A stretch of DNA of 64,000 nt from Muribaculaceae bacterium. GTDB lineage: Bacteria; Bacteroidota; Bacteroidia; Bacteroidales; Muribaculaceae. Made by a program: the position numbers and the translations under genes. Under the pieces are notes generated by a model that was given only the letters and a program-made list of their open reading frames with translations, was not told the DNA's origin and ran no database searches. This document shows, one piece after another, positions 18,872 to 26,795 of the stretch. Numbering within the stretch: position 1 is the stretch's first letter; every line of letters begins with the position of its first letter. The stretch spans positions 1 to 64,000 of the forward strand of contig JAEETL010000007.1 of NCBI GenBank assembly GCA_016290325.1, read 5' to 3'.

Positions 18872-19531
18872 TCAGTAGATATTACCGCCATTTACCGAGG
18901 GGTTGTGGACCTTAATCTGGCCGATGGTGGTCTTTGCTCCATGACCAGGGTAAACGATGGTATCATCGGGGAACAACTGCAGGATATAGTCGATGGAATC
19001 CATCAACTGGTCATAGTTGCCGCCCGCCAGATTAGAGCTGCCGATATCGTCATCATATATCGTATCGCCCGAGAAAAGAATCTTAGCCTCCTCGCAATAA
19101 AAGAGCACCGAGCCTGGAGAATGGCCAGGCGTGTGGATAACCTTCAGCTTATGGTTCCCAAAGGGAATTTCCTCACCATCAGTGAGATAATGTTCGGGCA
19201 TGGGAATCTCGTAAGGGTATTTCTTGTAGATTTGGGCGATGCGAATCGGTAAGTGATCCTTCATGATCCACTCGTCATCCTTGTGGACCTCGGGCAACAA
19301 GCCGTAACGGTCACGTATCAGGTCGTTGCCATACAGGTGGTCATGATGGGCATGGGTTAGCAGCAGGCGCACGGGATGCAACCCCTCTGACTCGATGAAA
19401 CGGATAAAGCGCTCGCGCTCACCACGCTTATACACGCCGCAATCGATGATGACGGCTTGACGAGTCTCGTCCCATATAATATGGGTACACTCCTGAAAAG
19501 TGTTGACCATGAATTTCTGTACCTGTACCAT
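18872..19531 (-). CDS. Metallo-beta-lactamase-fold hydrolase (glyoxalase II-like)
   Basis: A 219-residue single-domain hydrolase. The metal-binding motif THAHHDHLYG is near residues 61-70; other ligands are His in VIHTPGHSPGS, Asp in FSGDTIYDDD and His in VYPGHG. This set fits the glyoxalase II / RNase Z-like superfamily that binds two metals. The substrate cannot be told from sequence; thioester or persulfide hydrolysis is possible. The frame extends upstream to a TTG at 19540, but the first ATG is at 19531. It converges with the DUF169 gene. Confidence 0.9.
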   Translation of the reverse strand: MVQVQKFMVNTFQECTHIIWDETRQAVIIDCGVYKRGERERFIRFIESEGLHPVRLLLTHAHHDHLYGNDLIRDRYGLLPEVHKDDEWIMKDHLPIRIAQIYKKYPYEIPMPEHYLTDGEEIPFGNHKLKVIHTPGHSPGSVLFYCEEAKILFSGDTIYDDDIGSSNLAGGNYDQLMDSIDYILQLFPDDTIVYPGHGAKTTIGQIKVHNPSVNGGNIY

Positions 19532-19700
19532 CTTTCTCAAGTTTATAAAAGGCTATGTGCCCTTTGCGACGCAAAATTAATCACCTTTAGCCACATACAG
19601 CGAAAAACGTTAGGGAAAAATGATTGTCACGCCCCCTAACCCGTCCGGCAAAGAAAAAAATCTGACTCGCTAAAATGTACGTTAAAACGGAAATTTGCAC

Positions 19701-19708
19701 TACCTTTG
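19701..19708 (+). promoter_or_regulatory. -7 box directly upstream of the TonB receptor ATG
   Basis: TACCTTTG matches TAnnTTTG. Only five bases separate it from the ATG at 19714, so transcription would start at or next to the start codon. I see no good TTG at the -33 position. Confidence 0.55.
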
Positions 19709-19713
19709 CAGCC

Positions 19714-21951
19714 ATGAAAAAAATGACGTCGATCCTATTATCTTGCCTGACGGCCATTGCGGCGGCAGCATCGCCAACCGATGCGCCCACTTTGTCGAGT
19801 GACACGCTGTCGCTGGGCGAGGTAACCGTTACGGCCATCAAGCAAGCTGCCGACTTGCGCACCCAGGCAACCGCCCTTACCGTCATCGGGCACAAGGATG
19901 CCGAGCGCAATCGTGTAGCATCGGCTAGGAACGGCTCAGAGATGGTGCCCAACCTGTTCATCCCCGATTATGGCAGCCGCATGACATCAACTGTCTATGT
20001 GCGTGGCATCGGCACGCGCATTGACCAACCCGCTATGGGTTTAACCATCGACAACGTACCGGTGATGACCAAGGAGAACTATGACTTTGACCTGATGGAC
20101 ATCACCCGAATAGAGGTGCTGCGCGGCCCGCAAAACACGCTGTACGGCCGAAACACGCTGGGCGGCATCATGAACGTCTATACGCTGTCACCGCTCAACT
20201 ACCAGGGCACACGAGCAATTGTAGAGGGAGCATCTCACGGCACTTGGCGCATGGGAGCAAGCCATTACCGGCTGTTGACCCAAAACCTGGCGATGTCGCT
20301 GTCAGCACAATACAACAGCACCAAGGGCGAGTTCACCAACTATCACAACGGCAAGCGATGTGACTGGGAACGCCAATTCAGTGCCCGTGCCAAACTGGAA
20401 TGGCATGGCAGTAATGGCTGGTATGCCGCCAATGTGCTATCAGTGGTAACCAGCCGACAAGGAGGTTACCCTTATGAGTGGGTTGAGACAGGAAGGATCG
20501 CTTATAACGACACGTGCTTCTACCGCCGCACATCGGTCATGGACGGCTTGATTGTGCGTAAACGCTTCGACCGCTTCACCCTGTCAAGCATCACCAGTTA
20601 CCAGTACATCGATGACAACATGACGCTCGACCAGGACTTCACCGAGCACGACTATTTCACTCTCACCCAGGCTCGCCGCGAGCACGCCATTACCCAAGAC
20701 ATTATCTTTCGCGGGCATGAGCAGCCTGAGGGTTACAACTGGCTCACGGGTATCAACGGCTTCTATCGCCGTTACCGCATGGACGCGCCGGTGGATTTCT
20801 ACGATTACGGTATCGCGCAGTTGATCGAGAAGCACGCCAATGACGCAATACCCGAGTACCCTATCGCGTGGGACACCCGCACGTTCCTGCTGGGCAGCTA
20901 TTTCACCAGCCCCAACTGGGGTGTTGCCCTGTATCACGATTCACAATACACTTGGGGGCAATGGACTTTCTCGGCTGGACTGCGATTGGACTACGAACAT
21001 GCGCGCCTGAACTACCGCAGCGTGACCCACACGGGCTACAGCATCCTTAATTGCAATACTGGCGAACTATTTGCCCACGAGCTTATTGACATTGACGACC
21101 ATGACACGCTTAACAAAGATTTCTTTGACTTGCTACCCAACGTGAGCGTGACGTGGCATCCCTGGCCCGGCAAGAATCACACCATCTATCTCGCCGCATC
21201 GCGAGGCAGCAAAGCTGGCGGCTTCAACACCCAGATGTTCAGCGACGTACTGCAACAGCGGTTGATGAAGATGATGGGCATAGGACTGCAGTATGACGTG
21301 GACAAAATGGTAGGCTACAAACCCGAGAAAGCTTGGAACTATGAGTTGGGCGGGCACTTTGAGTGCTGGGACGGACGTGTGCAGAGTGATATGGACATCT
21401 TCTTCATGGACTGCCGCGACCGCCAGCTTACCGTGTTCCCTCCTGGTACAACCACCGGGCGCATGATGACTAACGCTGGTAAGACCCACAGCCTGGGTGC
21501 TGAATTCGCCATGACCGTCAAGCCTACTGAGCGGACTCATTTAGCCATCAGTTACGGCTTCACCCATGCCACGTTTAAGGACTACAACGACGGTAAAAAT
21601 GACTATGAGGGTAAGCGTGTCCCTTACGCACCGATGCACACATTGTTTGCCGAGGCGGCCCACTCTATAAGCATTAATGGCGACACCAATAAGTTACTCA
21701 TGCTCGCTGCAAACGTTCGGGCCGCGGGCGATATCTATTGGAACGAGGCCAACACCCTGCAGCAACCGTTCTACGCCCTACTGGGAGCGTCAGTGACGTG
21801 GCAGCAACCACGATACAGTCTGCAGATGTGGGGCCGCAACCTGACCGACACCCAATACAAGACCTTCTATTTCGTGTCGATTCAGCACCACTTCCTGCAA
21901 CGCGGCCACGGCCGCATGCTGGGCGTTACCCTGCGCCTGACCCTTGATTGA
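19714..21951 (+). CDS. TonB-dependent outer-membrane receptor
   Basis: A 745-residue receptor with signal peptide (MKKMTSILLSCLTAIAAAASP). A TonB-box-like segment (SLGEVTVTA) follows, then the plug domain with VYVRGIGTRIDQPAMGLTIDNVPV and IEVLRGPQNTLYGRNTLGGIMNV, and a beta-barrel to the C-terminus. It lacks the carboxypeptidase-like N-domain of SusC proteins, so it belongs with siderophore, haem or cobalamin type receptors. No SusD follows; three small lipoproteins do. The frame is open upstream to 19675, but that start would lie before the promoter box. The ligand is unknown. Confidence 0.93.
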   Translation: MKKMTSILLSCLTAIAAAASPTDAPTLSSDTLSLGEVTVTAIKQAADLRTQATALTVIGHKDAERNRVASARNGSEMVPNLFIPDYGSRMTSTVYVRGIGTRIDQPAMGLTIDNVPVMTKENYDFDLMDITRIEVLRGPQNTLYGRNTLGGIMNVYTLSPLNYQGTRAIVEGASHGTWRMGASHYRLLTQNLAMSLSAQYNSTKGEFTNYHNGKRCDWERQFSARAKLEWHGSNGWYAANVLSVVTSRQGGYPYEWVETGRIAYNDTCFYRRTSVMDGLIVRKRFDRFTLSSITSYQYIDDNMTLDQDFTEHDYFTLTQARREHAITQDIIFRGHEQPEGYNWLTGINGFYRRYRMDAPVDFYDYGIAQLIEKHANDAIPEYPIAWDTRTFLLGSYFTSPNWGVALYHDSQYTWGQWTFSAGLRLDYEHARLNYRSVTHTGYSILNCNTGELFAHELIDIDDHDTLNKDFFDLLPNVSVTWHPWPGKNHTIYLAASRGSKAGGFNTQMFSDVLQQRLMKMMGIGLQYDVDKMVGYKPEKAWNYELGGHFECWDGRVQSDMDIFFMDCRDRQLTVFPPGTTTGRMMTNAGKTHSLGAEFAMTVKPTERTHLAISYGFTHATFKDYNDGKNDYEGKRVPYAPMHTLFAEAAHSISINGDTNKLLMLAANVRAAGDIYWNEANTLQQPFYALLGASVTWQQPRYSLQMWGRNLTDTQYKTFYFVSIQHHFLQRGHGRMLGVTLRLTLD

Positions 21952-22042
21952 GTCGAACGGTCATCCTTACTTAAATCAACCATATCCACCTCACCGTAGC
22001 CTAAAAATCAGAAAAAAAATTTTATGGATTGATTATTATTTG

Positions 22043-22050
22043 TAATTTTG
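22043..22050 (+). promoter_or_regulatory. -7 box upstream of first small lipoprotein
   Basis: TAATTTTG matches TAnnTTTG and lies 43 bases before the ATG at 22094. No TTG at the right spacing upstream, so confidence is moderate. Confidence 0.45.
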
Positions 22051-22093
22051 CACTTCTGTATAGAAATAATAACAACTAAAAAAGTACCAATTA

Positions 22094-22555
22094 ATGAAAA
22101 AATTGATTCCCGCGCTGCTTTTTGCAGCCCTGTTTTTAACCTTTGCCGCCTGTGGCGATGATAAGGACGAGCCTGAAGTGCCCAAGACCCAAAAACTCGA
22201 AAGCGAGCATGGTCAAGCCAACGACACCTATCTGATTTGGGACATCGACATGAATCAGGATTCCAGCAGTATTTATCTCTATAATGCCGTTTTCACTATC
22301 GGCGAGGCCACATCACCAGCGATGACCCTGCGCATCGACGCCCCTGTGACCGTTGACAAGAGCGGCAAGGTCTATACCTTAGCTGGCACCGGCATTATGG
22401 CTTATATGTTGCGCGGCACCACCTGGATGCCCATGCCTGGTGACGCCTACATGGTAAACAATCTGATCAGCACAGTCAACCCTGGGGCCAAGACCTACAC
22501 TATCTCGTTTGACTGCCACGGCGGACACTTCGAGAAAGAGGGCAAACTCCAGTAA
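22094..22555 (+). CDS. Small lipoprotein, first of three related genes
   Basis: A 153-residue protein with a lipoprotein signal (MKKLIPALLFAALFLTFAAC; Cys20) followed by an acidic DDKDEPE stretch, which in Bacteroidetes favours surface export. The body is predicted beta-rich. Its part IDAPVTVDKSGKVYTLAGTG and ending KTYTISFDCHGG align by eye with the C-terminal halves of the next two proteins (TPTQTGYKVTASS; QCLVFNGTFKCNG). I do not recognise a named family. It has its own -7 box and a terminator (22594-22629), so it can be expressed alone. Confidence 0.85.
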   Translation: MKKLIPALLFAALFLTFAACGDDKDEPEVPKTQKLESEHGQANDTYLIWDIDMNQDSSSIYLYNAVFTIGEATSPAMTLRIDAPVTVDKSGKVYTLAGTGIMAYMLRGTTWMPMPGDAYMVNNLISTVNPGAKTYTISFDCHGGHFEKEGKLQ

Positions 22556-22593
22556 CGACTGCCTTTTAACGAGATTTAAGATAAAAAACACGG

Positions 22594-22629
22594 CAAATGG
22601 TGCAACATTTCGGGGCACCATTTGTTTTT
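22594..22629 (+). terminator. Terminator after first small lipoprotein
   Basis: CAAATGGTGC (22594-22603) pairs perfectly with GCACCATTTG (22615-22624), followed by TTTTTC. Confidence 0.85.
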
Positions 22630-22634
22630 CTATA

Positions 22635-22642
22635 TATCTTTG
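22635..22642 (+). promoter_or_regulatory. -7 box upstream of second small lipoprotein
   Basis: TATCTTTG matches TAnnTTTG, 40 bases before the ATG at 22682 and right after the previous terminator. No clear TTG at -33. Confidence 0.5.
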
Positions 22643-22681
22643 CAGCCGAAAAATAGAACTTATTTTATATATAGAAGAATC

Positions 22682-23542
22682 ATGAAGAAGATTTTACTGT
22701 TGATTGCCGCCACCGTATTGCTCACGGGTGTTATCGCTTCCTGCGACAGCAGCGATGAGCCTGAGCGCGGTAACGGCGTGTTTATCGTCAACACTCCGAT
22801 GATCAACCACGTTGTCAATTTAAACACCGGTGAAGTGGTGGGTATTGCTTCGACATCTAATAAACTCACTATCGATACTGTGAACCACAAGGCATCGCTA
22901 GAACTTAATTACAACGATGGTAATGGTAACCAGACGCTTAAATTGAATGACATCACCGCAACTGCTAAACGATTGGGATTCTACACGCTGAGCATGTCAA
23001 GTGACCCCACTTTCAGTGGCTATGTGGATTTTAACGAGGGTTCAATGCGTTACAGGTACCAAACCGCTAACGGTCTGCGCATCATATCCACCCTGCGTGA
23101 GGTGTTCTTCCTCAAAACCCATAATGTGATCAGCTATCTGGACACGACCGAGGCCACAACAATGGAAAGCACCATGTATCAGTTCAACATCGACCCGGCT
23201 TCCCAAAAAGCTATTGTCAAGGTTATGGACATCGTTCATGCTAAAGCCAATGACATGAAGCGGTTTATCGACATTACGGCCACTAACGTGCCCTTCACTG
23301 TCACTACCAATGGCTACAGCATTGCTGCCGAGAACGTCAGAACCAACGCCAACTATATCGCGTTTACCGACTCCACTACCGGCACCAATGATAGAATCAA
23401 GAGCACCAACCAGTACCCCTTCAAGGTGTTTAATGCTACGATTGACCTGGTCAACGACCATCTTGAAGCCAACTACATGATTGGCGACAGCGCTATCGTA
23501 ACAGCCACAGGCCGCACCTATCCCGATTACTCTTCCTATTGA
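22682..23542 (+). CDS. Small lipoprotein, second of three related genes
   Basis: A 286-residue lipoprotein with signal peptide and lipobox (LLTGVIASC) followed by DSSDEPE. The frame is open from 22622, but the ATG at 22682 gives the signal peptide and lies after the promoter box, so it is chosen. The body is beta-rich with two similar halves. The segment GYVDFNEGSMRYRYQTANG corresponds to GIIDFDSGMMWYNESNPND of the next gene. No catalytic motif is visible. Probable role is a surface or periplasmic binding partner, possibly of the adjacent TonB receptor; that is inference from position only. Confidence 0.85.
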   Translation: MKKILLLIAATVLLTGVIASCDSSDEPERGNGVFIVNTPMINHVVNLNTGEVVGIASTSNKLTIDTVNHKASLELNYNDGNGNQTLKLNDITATAKRLGFYTLSMSSDPTFSGYVDFNEGSMRYRYQTANGLRIISTLREVFFLKTHNVISYLDTTEATTMESTMYQFNIDPASQKAIVKVMDIVHAKANDMKRFIDITATNVPFTVTTNGYSIAAENVRTNANYIAFTDSTTGTNDRIKSTNQYPFKVFNATIDLVNDHLEANYMIGDSAIVTATGRTYPDYSSY

Positions 23543-23569
23543 TAATCAATACACTAAATATTTATTAAA

Positions 23570-24379
23570 ATGAAAAAAACTTTTTATCTTTTTGCGTTGC
23601 TGTCACTTGTCTTGTTCTCATCTTGCAACAAAGATGACGACCCCGTCAGCAAATATACGCTTTATTCCACCATCAGCACCCGCTTGATCGATTCCAATGA
23701 CGGCTCAATCATTTACTCACAAAGCAAAGGCCAAGTTGAGTTCGATCAAATCAACATGACCATCAAGTTCATTTGTGCTTATAAGGACAAAGACGGCCTG
23801 AACCAGATGTTGACCTCGCCCGAATTGAAACTCGTTCCCTTAAAGGGCAATGCTTTCTATATGAGTAATGGTAGCCAAAACAGCAACGGATCATATCCTG
23901 GCATTATTGACTTTGATTCAGGCATGATGTGGTACAATGAGTCCAATCCCAATGACGGATCAACGGTTTACATGACGACCCAACTGCTGGGTTACTCTTA
24001 CACTACAACCATCATCACTAACCCCGAGAACAACGAATCTGGCAACCATCAGCAGTCGGCTTACGGGTTTACACTCGATTCACGCGGCGAGACTTGTGAT
24101 TTGATCATTAAAAACTTCAGCACTAACCTCAATGGTGTTGTTGATGCTCCCGAGCTCACTTATAAAGGCTTAACGGTAACGCCCACACAAACGGGCTATA
24201 AAGTTACCGCCTCGTCCGCCAGCCCAAGCACCTCTGCCCAGAGTTCCTCCACCAATAGCCTATACACGCTCACCGACGTAGAATTCAACATCTACCAGCA
24301 GTGCTTGGTATTCAATGGCACCTTCAAGTGCAACGGACTGAATTACAACGTATCAGGAAACCTCTTCCCCACTGAATAA
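23570..24379 (+). CDS. Small lipoprotein, third of three related genes
   Basis: A 269-residue lipoprotein: signal peptide, lipobox LVLFSSC, then NKDDD. It is similar in layout to the previous protein, with paired beta-rich halves and a Ser-rich linker (SASPSTSAQSSSTNS) before the last strands. It starts 27 bases after the previous gene with no promoter in the gap, so the two are probably co-transcribed. A strong terminator follows. Function unknown. Confidence 0.85.
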   Translation: MKKTFYLFALLSLVLFSSCNKDDDPVSKYTLYSTISTRLIDSNDGSIIYSQSKGQVEFDQINMTIKFICAYKDKDGLNQMLTSPELKLVPLKGNAFYMSNGSQNSNGSYPGIIDFDSGMMWYNESNPNDGSTVYMTTQLLGYSYTTTIITNPENNESGNHQQSAYGFTLDSRGETCDLIIKNFSTNLNGVVDAPELTYKGLTVTPTQTGYKVTASSASPSTSAQSSSTNSLYTLTDVEFNIYQQCLVFNGTFKCNGLNYNVSGNLFPTE

Positions 24380-24406
24380 TCAAACAGATACATAATCCCA
24401 TCTACT

Positions 24407-24448
24407 GTCATCCCCGATGTCCTCATCGACAACGGGGATGACTTTTTT
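24407..24448 (+). terminator. Strong terminator after the lipoprotein genes
   Basis: GTCATCCCCG (24407-24416) pairs perfectly with CGGGGATGAC (24433-24442) and is followed by six T. Confidence 0.92.
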
Positions 24449-24489
24449 ATTGGTGAAATTGCAAAAAAAAGCATAAAAAGAGGGTACAT

Positions 24490-24523
24490 TTGGTGCAGGT
24501 TGGCAAAATTATTGCTATCTTTG
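24490..24523 (+). promoter_or_regulatory. Promoter of the ECF sigma gene
   Basis: TTG (24490-24492), 23 bases, TATCTTTG (24516-24523). The -7 box is exact; the spacing is slightly long for the consensus. Confidence 0.5.
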
Positions 24524-24545
24524 AGGCTCAAAACAAAAAACTAGA

Positions 24546-25106
24546 ATGGCATCACACGAAAAATATGACGAGGCGGCTATAGTGGAGCAACTGCACGACC
24601 AGCGCACCTGCAAGGCGGCTTTTGGTAAAGTCATCGAGCACTACAGCTCTCAGCTCTACTGGCAAATACGCCGTATGGTCATCGACCACGATGATGCCAA
24701 CGACGTGTTACAGAACACGTTCATGAAGGCTTGGACCAATATCGACAACTTCCGTGGCGACGCCAAGCTATCGACCTGGCTCTACAAGATCGCCATTAAC
24801 GAGAGCATCACTTTTGTCAACAAGAAGAAGGTGATGAACCAGCTCTCACTGGACGATGACGAGAGTTTCCTGGTCAACCAACTGGAAAGCGACGTGTGGT
24901 TTGACGGCGACCAAGCCCAGATCAACCTGCAAAAGGCTATTGCCTCCCTTCCCGAGAAACAGCGCCTGGTGTTCAACCTGCGCTACTATGACGAGATGAA
25001 ATATGACCAGATGAGCGAGATCCTAGGCACCAGCGAGGGCGCTTTGAAGGCCTCATATCATCATGCCGTAAAAAAAATCGAACAGTTTTTAGGTGAAACA
25101 GAATAA
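24546..25106 (+). CDS. ECF-family RNA polymerase sigma factor
   Basis: A 186-residue sigma-70 family protein with only regions 2 and 4. Region 2 is about residues 25-95 (DANDVLQNTFMKAWTNIDNF and STWLYKIAINESI). Region 4 is about 125-182 (LPEKQRLVFNLRYYDEMKYD then the helix-turn-helix SEILGTSEGALKASYHHAVKK). ECF factors direct RNA polymerase to stress or envelope regulons. The gene is followed by a single-pass membrane protein and a Spy-like periplasmic protein, the usual layout of a sigma/anti-sigma/target module. The three genes end at paired terminators. Confidence 0.93.
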   Translation: MASHEKYDEAAIVEQLHDQRTCKAAFGKVIEHYSSQLYWQIRRMVIDHDDANDVLQNTFMKAWTNIDNFRGDAKLSTWLYKIAINESITFVNKKKVMNQLSLDDDESFLVNQLESDVWFDGDQAQINLQKAIASLPEKQRLVFNLRYYDEMKYDQMSEILGTSEGALKASYHHAVKKIEQFLGETE

Positions 25107-25159
25107 TTTTTATCATCACCCATTAAACTTTATTGACCTTCACTAGTCAAATAGGCGTT

Positions 25160-25564
25160 ATGAAACACGAAGACTCCACAATATTGAACAAATACGGTAA
25201 GAATCCGGGCTTTAAAGTGCCGGAGAATTACTTTGCTGATTTCAACCAGCGGATGACCGAGATGCTCCCTGATGTTGAGATCACACCGGTTGATGCCAAA
25301 CCCACGATGTGGCAACGCCTTAAACCCCTGGTTTACATGGCAGCTATGTTTGCAGGTGTGTGGTGCATGATGTCGGTGTTCAGCCACTTCTCCACTAGCA
25401 GCAATCTGCAAAGCGTGAGGGCGGTTGCCGAACAACTACACGACGACAATAACCTCGACGAGCTAATCATGAGCGGAATGGTAAGCGACTACGATATCCT
25501 CAGCTATGAGGACTCGGTGATGATGAGCAACGAGGAGAATATTTCTGACGAAATAGAAAAATAG
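25160..25564 (+). CDS. Single-pass membrane protein, putative anti-sigma factor
   Basis: A 134-residue protein with a soluble N-terminal part (about 1-57), one transmembrane helix near residues 60-80 (LVYMAAMFAGVWCMMSVFSHF) and a C-terminal, probably periplasmic, acidic tail. It lies 53 bases after the sigma gene. No zinc-binding ZAS motif (HxxxCxxC) is present, so the anti-sigma role is inferred from position and topology. The frame opens at 25133 but the ATG at 25160 starts a normal N-terminus. Confidence 0.8.
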   Translation: MKHEDSTILNKYGKNPGFKVPENYFADFNQRMTEMLPDVEITPVDAKPTMWQRLKPLVYMAAMFAGVWCMMSVFSHFSTSSNLQSVRAVAEQLHDDNNLDELIMSGMVSDYDILSYEDSVMMSNEENISDEIEK

Positions 25565-25585
25565 AGATTAAAGAGAATTTGCCCT

Positions 25586-26023
25586 ATGAAGAGAATAGTT
25601 TCAATACTGTTTTTTGCACTGGCTATCATATTTGCCTCACCGGCTCAGAACAGTCGCACCAAGTTCGCGACCGACATGTACCAGGCAAAGCATGAGATGA
25701 TCATTGAGGAATTGGGCCTCACCCCATCCCAGCAAAAACAGTTCATGCCGCTGTATGAACAGATGGAACGAGAGATCTATCAGGTGAACCGCAACGCTCG
25801 CGCGCTCGCCAACGAGGTCGATAAGAAGAAAAATCCCAGTGACCGTGACTACGAGGCAGCTGCATCAGCTCTGTCCAACACCCGTGTACAGGAAGGGGAG
25901 ATTGAAGCCAAATACTTTGACAAATTCTCTAAAATCCTCACTAAGAAACAGCTCTTTCAACTTAAAAAAGCCGAGGGTAAATTCACCCGCGAGATGCTTT
26001 CCAAAAAGAATAGCAAGAAATAA
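25586..26023 (+). CDS. Spy/CpxP-like periplasmic protein
   Basis: A 145-residue secreted protein (signal MKRIVSILFFALAIIFASPAQ) that is almost entirely helical and highly charged. It contains the LTxxQ-type motif (LGLTPSQQKQFMPLYEQM near residues 43-60) that marks Spy/CpxP-like chaperones and heavy-metal sensors. These bind unfolded or stressed envelope proteins. It lies 21 bases after the putative anti-sigma gene and is likely both output and feedback of the sigma module. Confidence 0.8.
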   Translation: MKRIVSILFFALAIIFASPAQNSRTKFATDMYQAKHEMIIEELGLTPSQQKQFMPLYEQMEREIYQVNRNARALANEVDKKKNPSDRDYEAAASALSNTRVQEGEIEAKYFDKFSKILTKKQLFQLKKAEGKFTREMLSKKNSKK

Positions 26024-26032
26024 CACAACCAT

Positions 26033-26063
26033 AAAAACTCACGTTGAGATACGTGAGTTTTTT
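26033..26063 (+). terminator. Terminator after the sigma module (first)
   Basis: AAAAACTCACGT (26033-26044) pairs with ACGTGAGTTTTTT from 26051. The A- and T-flanked stem could work on both strands. Confidence 0.85.
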
Positions 26064-26101
26064 ACATGACAAAACGCGCATTTTTACCGTACCTAAATAG
26101 C

Positions 26102-26137
26102 ACGTGGACCAATTTATGGCCCACGTTATTTTTTATT
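26102..26137 (+). terminator. Second hairpin terminator after the sigma module
   Basis: ACGTGG-CCA (26102-26111) pairs with TGG-CCACGT (26117-26126) with one mismatch, followed by TATTTTTTATT. Confidence 0.7.
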
Positions 26138-26339
26138 ACCACCAGAGCCCACAAAGCGAACACTTCTCTTGATAGACAATCACACTAGTCAGGCTAGCTA
26201 CAAGCGATCGCACCATGCCGCTGTGCAAATAATCCAGCCCCATATTTGACTCCATTAGGCAATACATCAAACTACCATTCAATACCCTCCAAATGAAACT
26301 GAAACGGCGACTGCTCTCGCAGTCGCCGTCAATTCTCAT
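26136..26339 (-). other. Doubtful 67-codon open frame
   Basis: An ATG-started frame encodes MRIDGDCESSRRFSFIWRVL and onward with no domain I recognise. Its first 12 codons lie inside the strong hairpin at 26304-26329, and no promoter box lies upstream on the minus strand. It may be a chance frame over a structured element. Recorded because the surrounding region is otherwise empty. Confidence 0.2.
26304..26329. repeat. Perfect 11-bp inverted repeat (GC-rich hairpin)
   Basis: ACGGCGACTGC (26304-26314), loop TCTC, GCAGTCGCCGT (26319-26329). It is not followed by a T-run on either strand, so it does not look like a terminator. Its GC content stands out in an AT-rich region. Confidence 0.85.
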
Positions 26340-26727
26340 GTCTTATTCATAAATTGCTTGCGTTAATAATTTGGGATAGACTTAAGGTCGGGCTTAAATA
26401 ATCATTTAATCAACATTAACTACCATCAAAGATTTTCGTTTCCAAATCAAACATCATTATTCATCATTTAAGCACAAAGAATTTATATGATATTTGAATA
26501 ATTCGCTAGTGAAATTTTTGATGTCACAAAATTACGTTTCCAAGGCCTATTGTATTATAAAAAACAACAAAAACCATTTGTAGGAGTTGTCGTTTTTTGA
26601 CCAAAAACTTGTCAAAAAATGACCAACAAATAATATAATCACATGATTTACAGCGCGATGTGGTTACAAATTCAATTCAACCATCAAGAATCAAAAAAAT
26701 CCATATCCGTAGTTAGTCAACAACAGC

Positions 26728-26764
26728 AAAAAGTTTCCAGGCTTGACTAAGCAAACCTGGAAAC
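26728..26764 (-). terminator. Terminator of the amylase gene
   Basis: On the minus strand GTTTCCAGG (26764-26756) pairs with CCTGGAAAC (26741-26733), followed by TTTTTG. Confidence 0.85.
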
Positions 26765-26795
26765 AATCTATAATTTGTTGAACGATAGCGATGAG

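Larger units (their letters stand above)
26064..26795. other. Gene-poor region between sigma module and amylase
   Basis: About 730 bases with a second terminator (26102-26137), a very strong hairpin (26304-26329) in a doubtful 67-codon frame, an AT-rich repeat shared with 43122-43250 (26513-26640), and the amylase terminator (26728-26764). No convincing gene. Confidence 0.6.
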
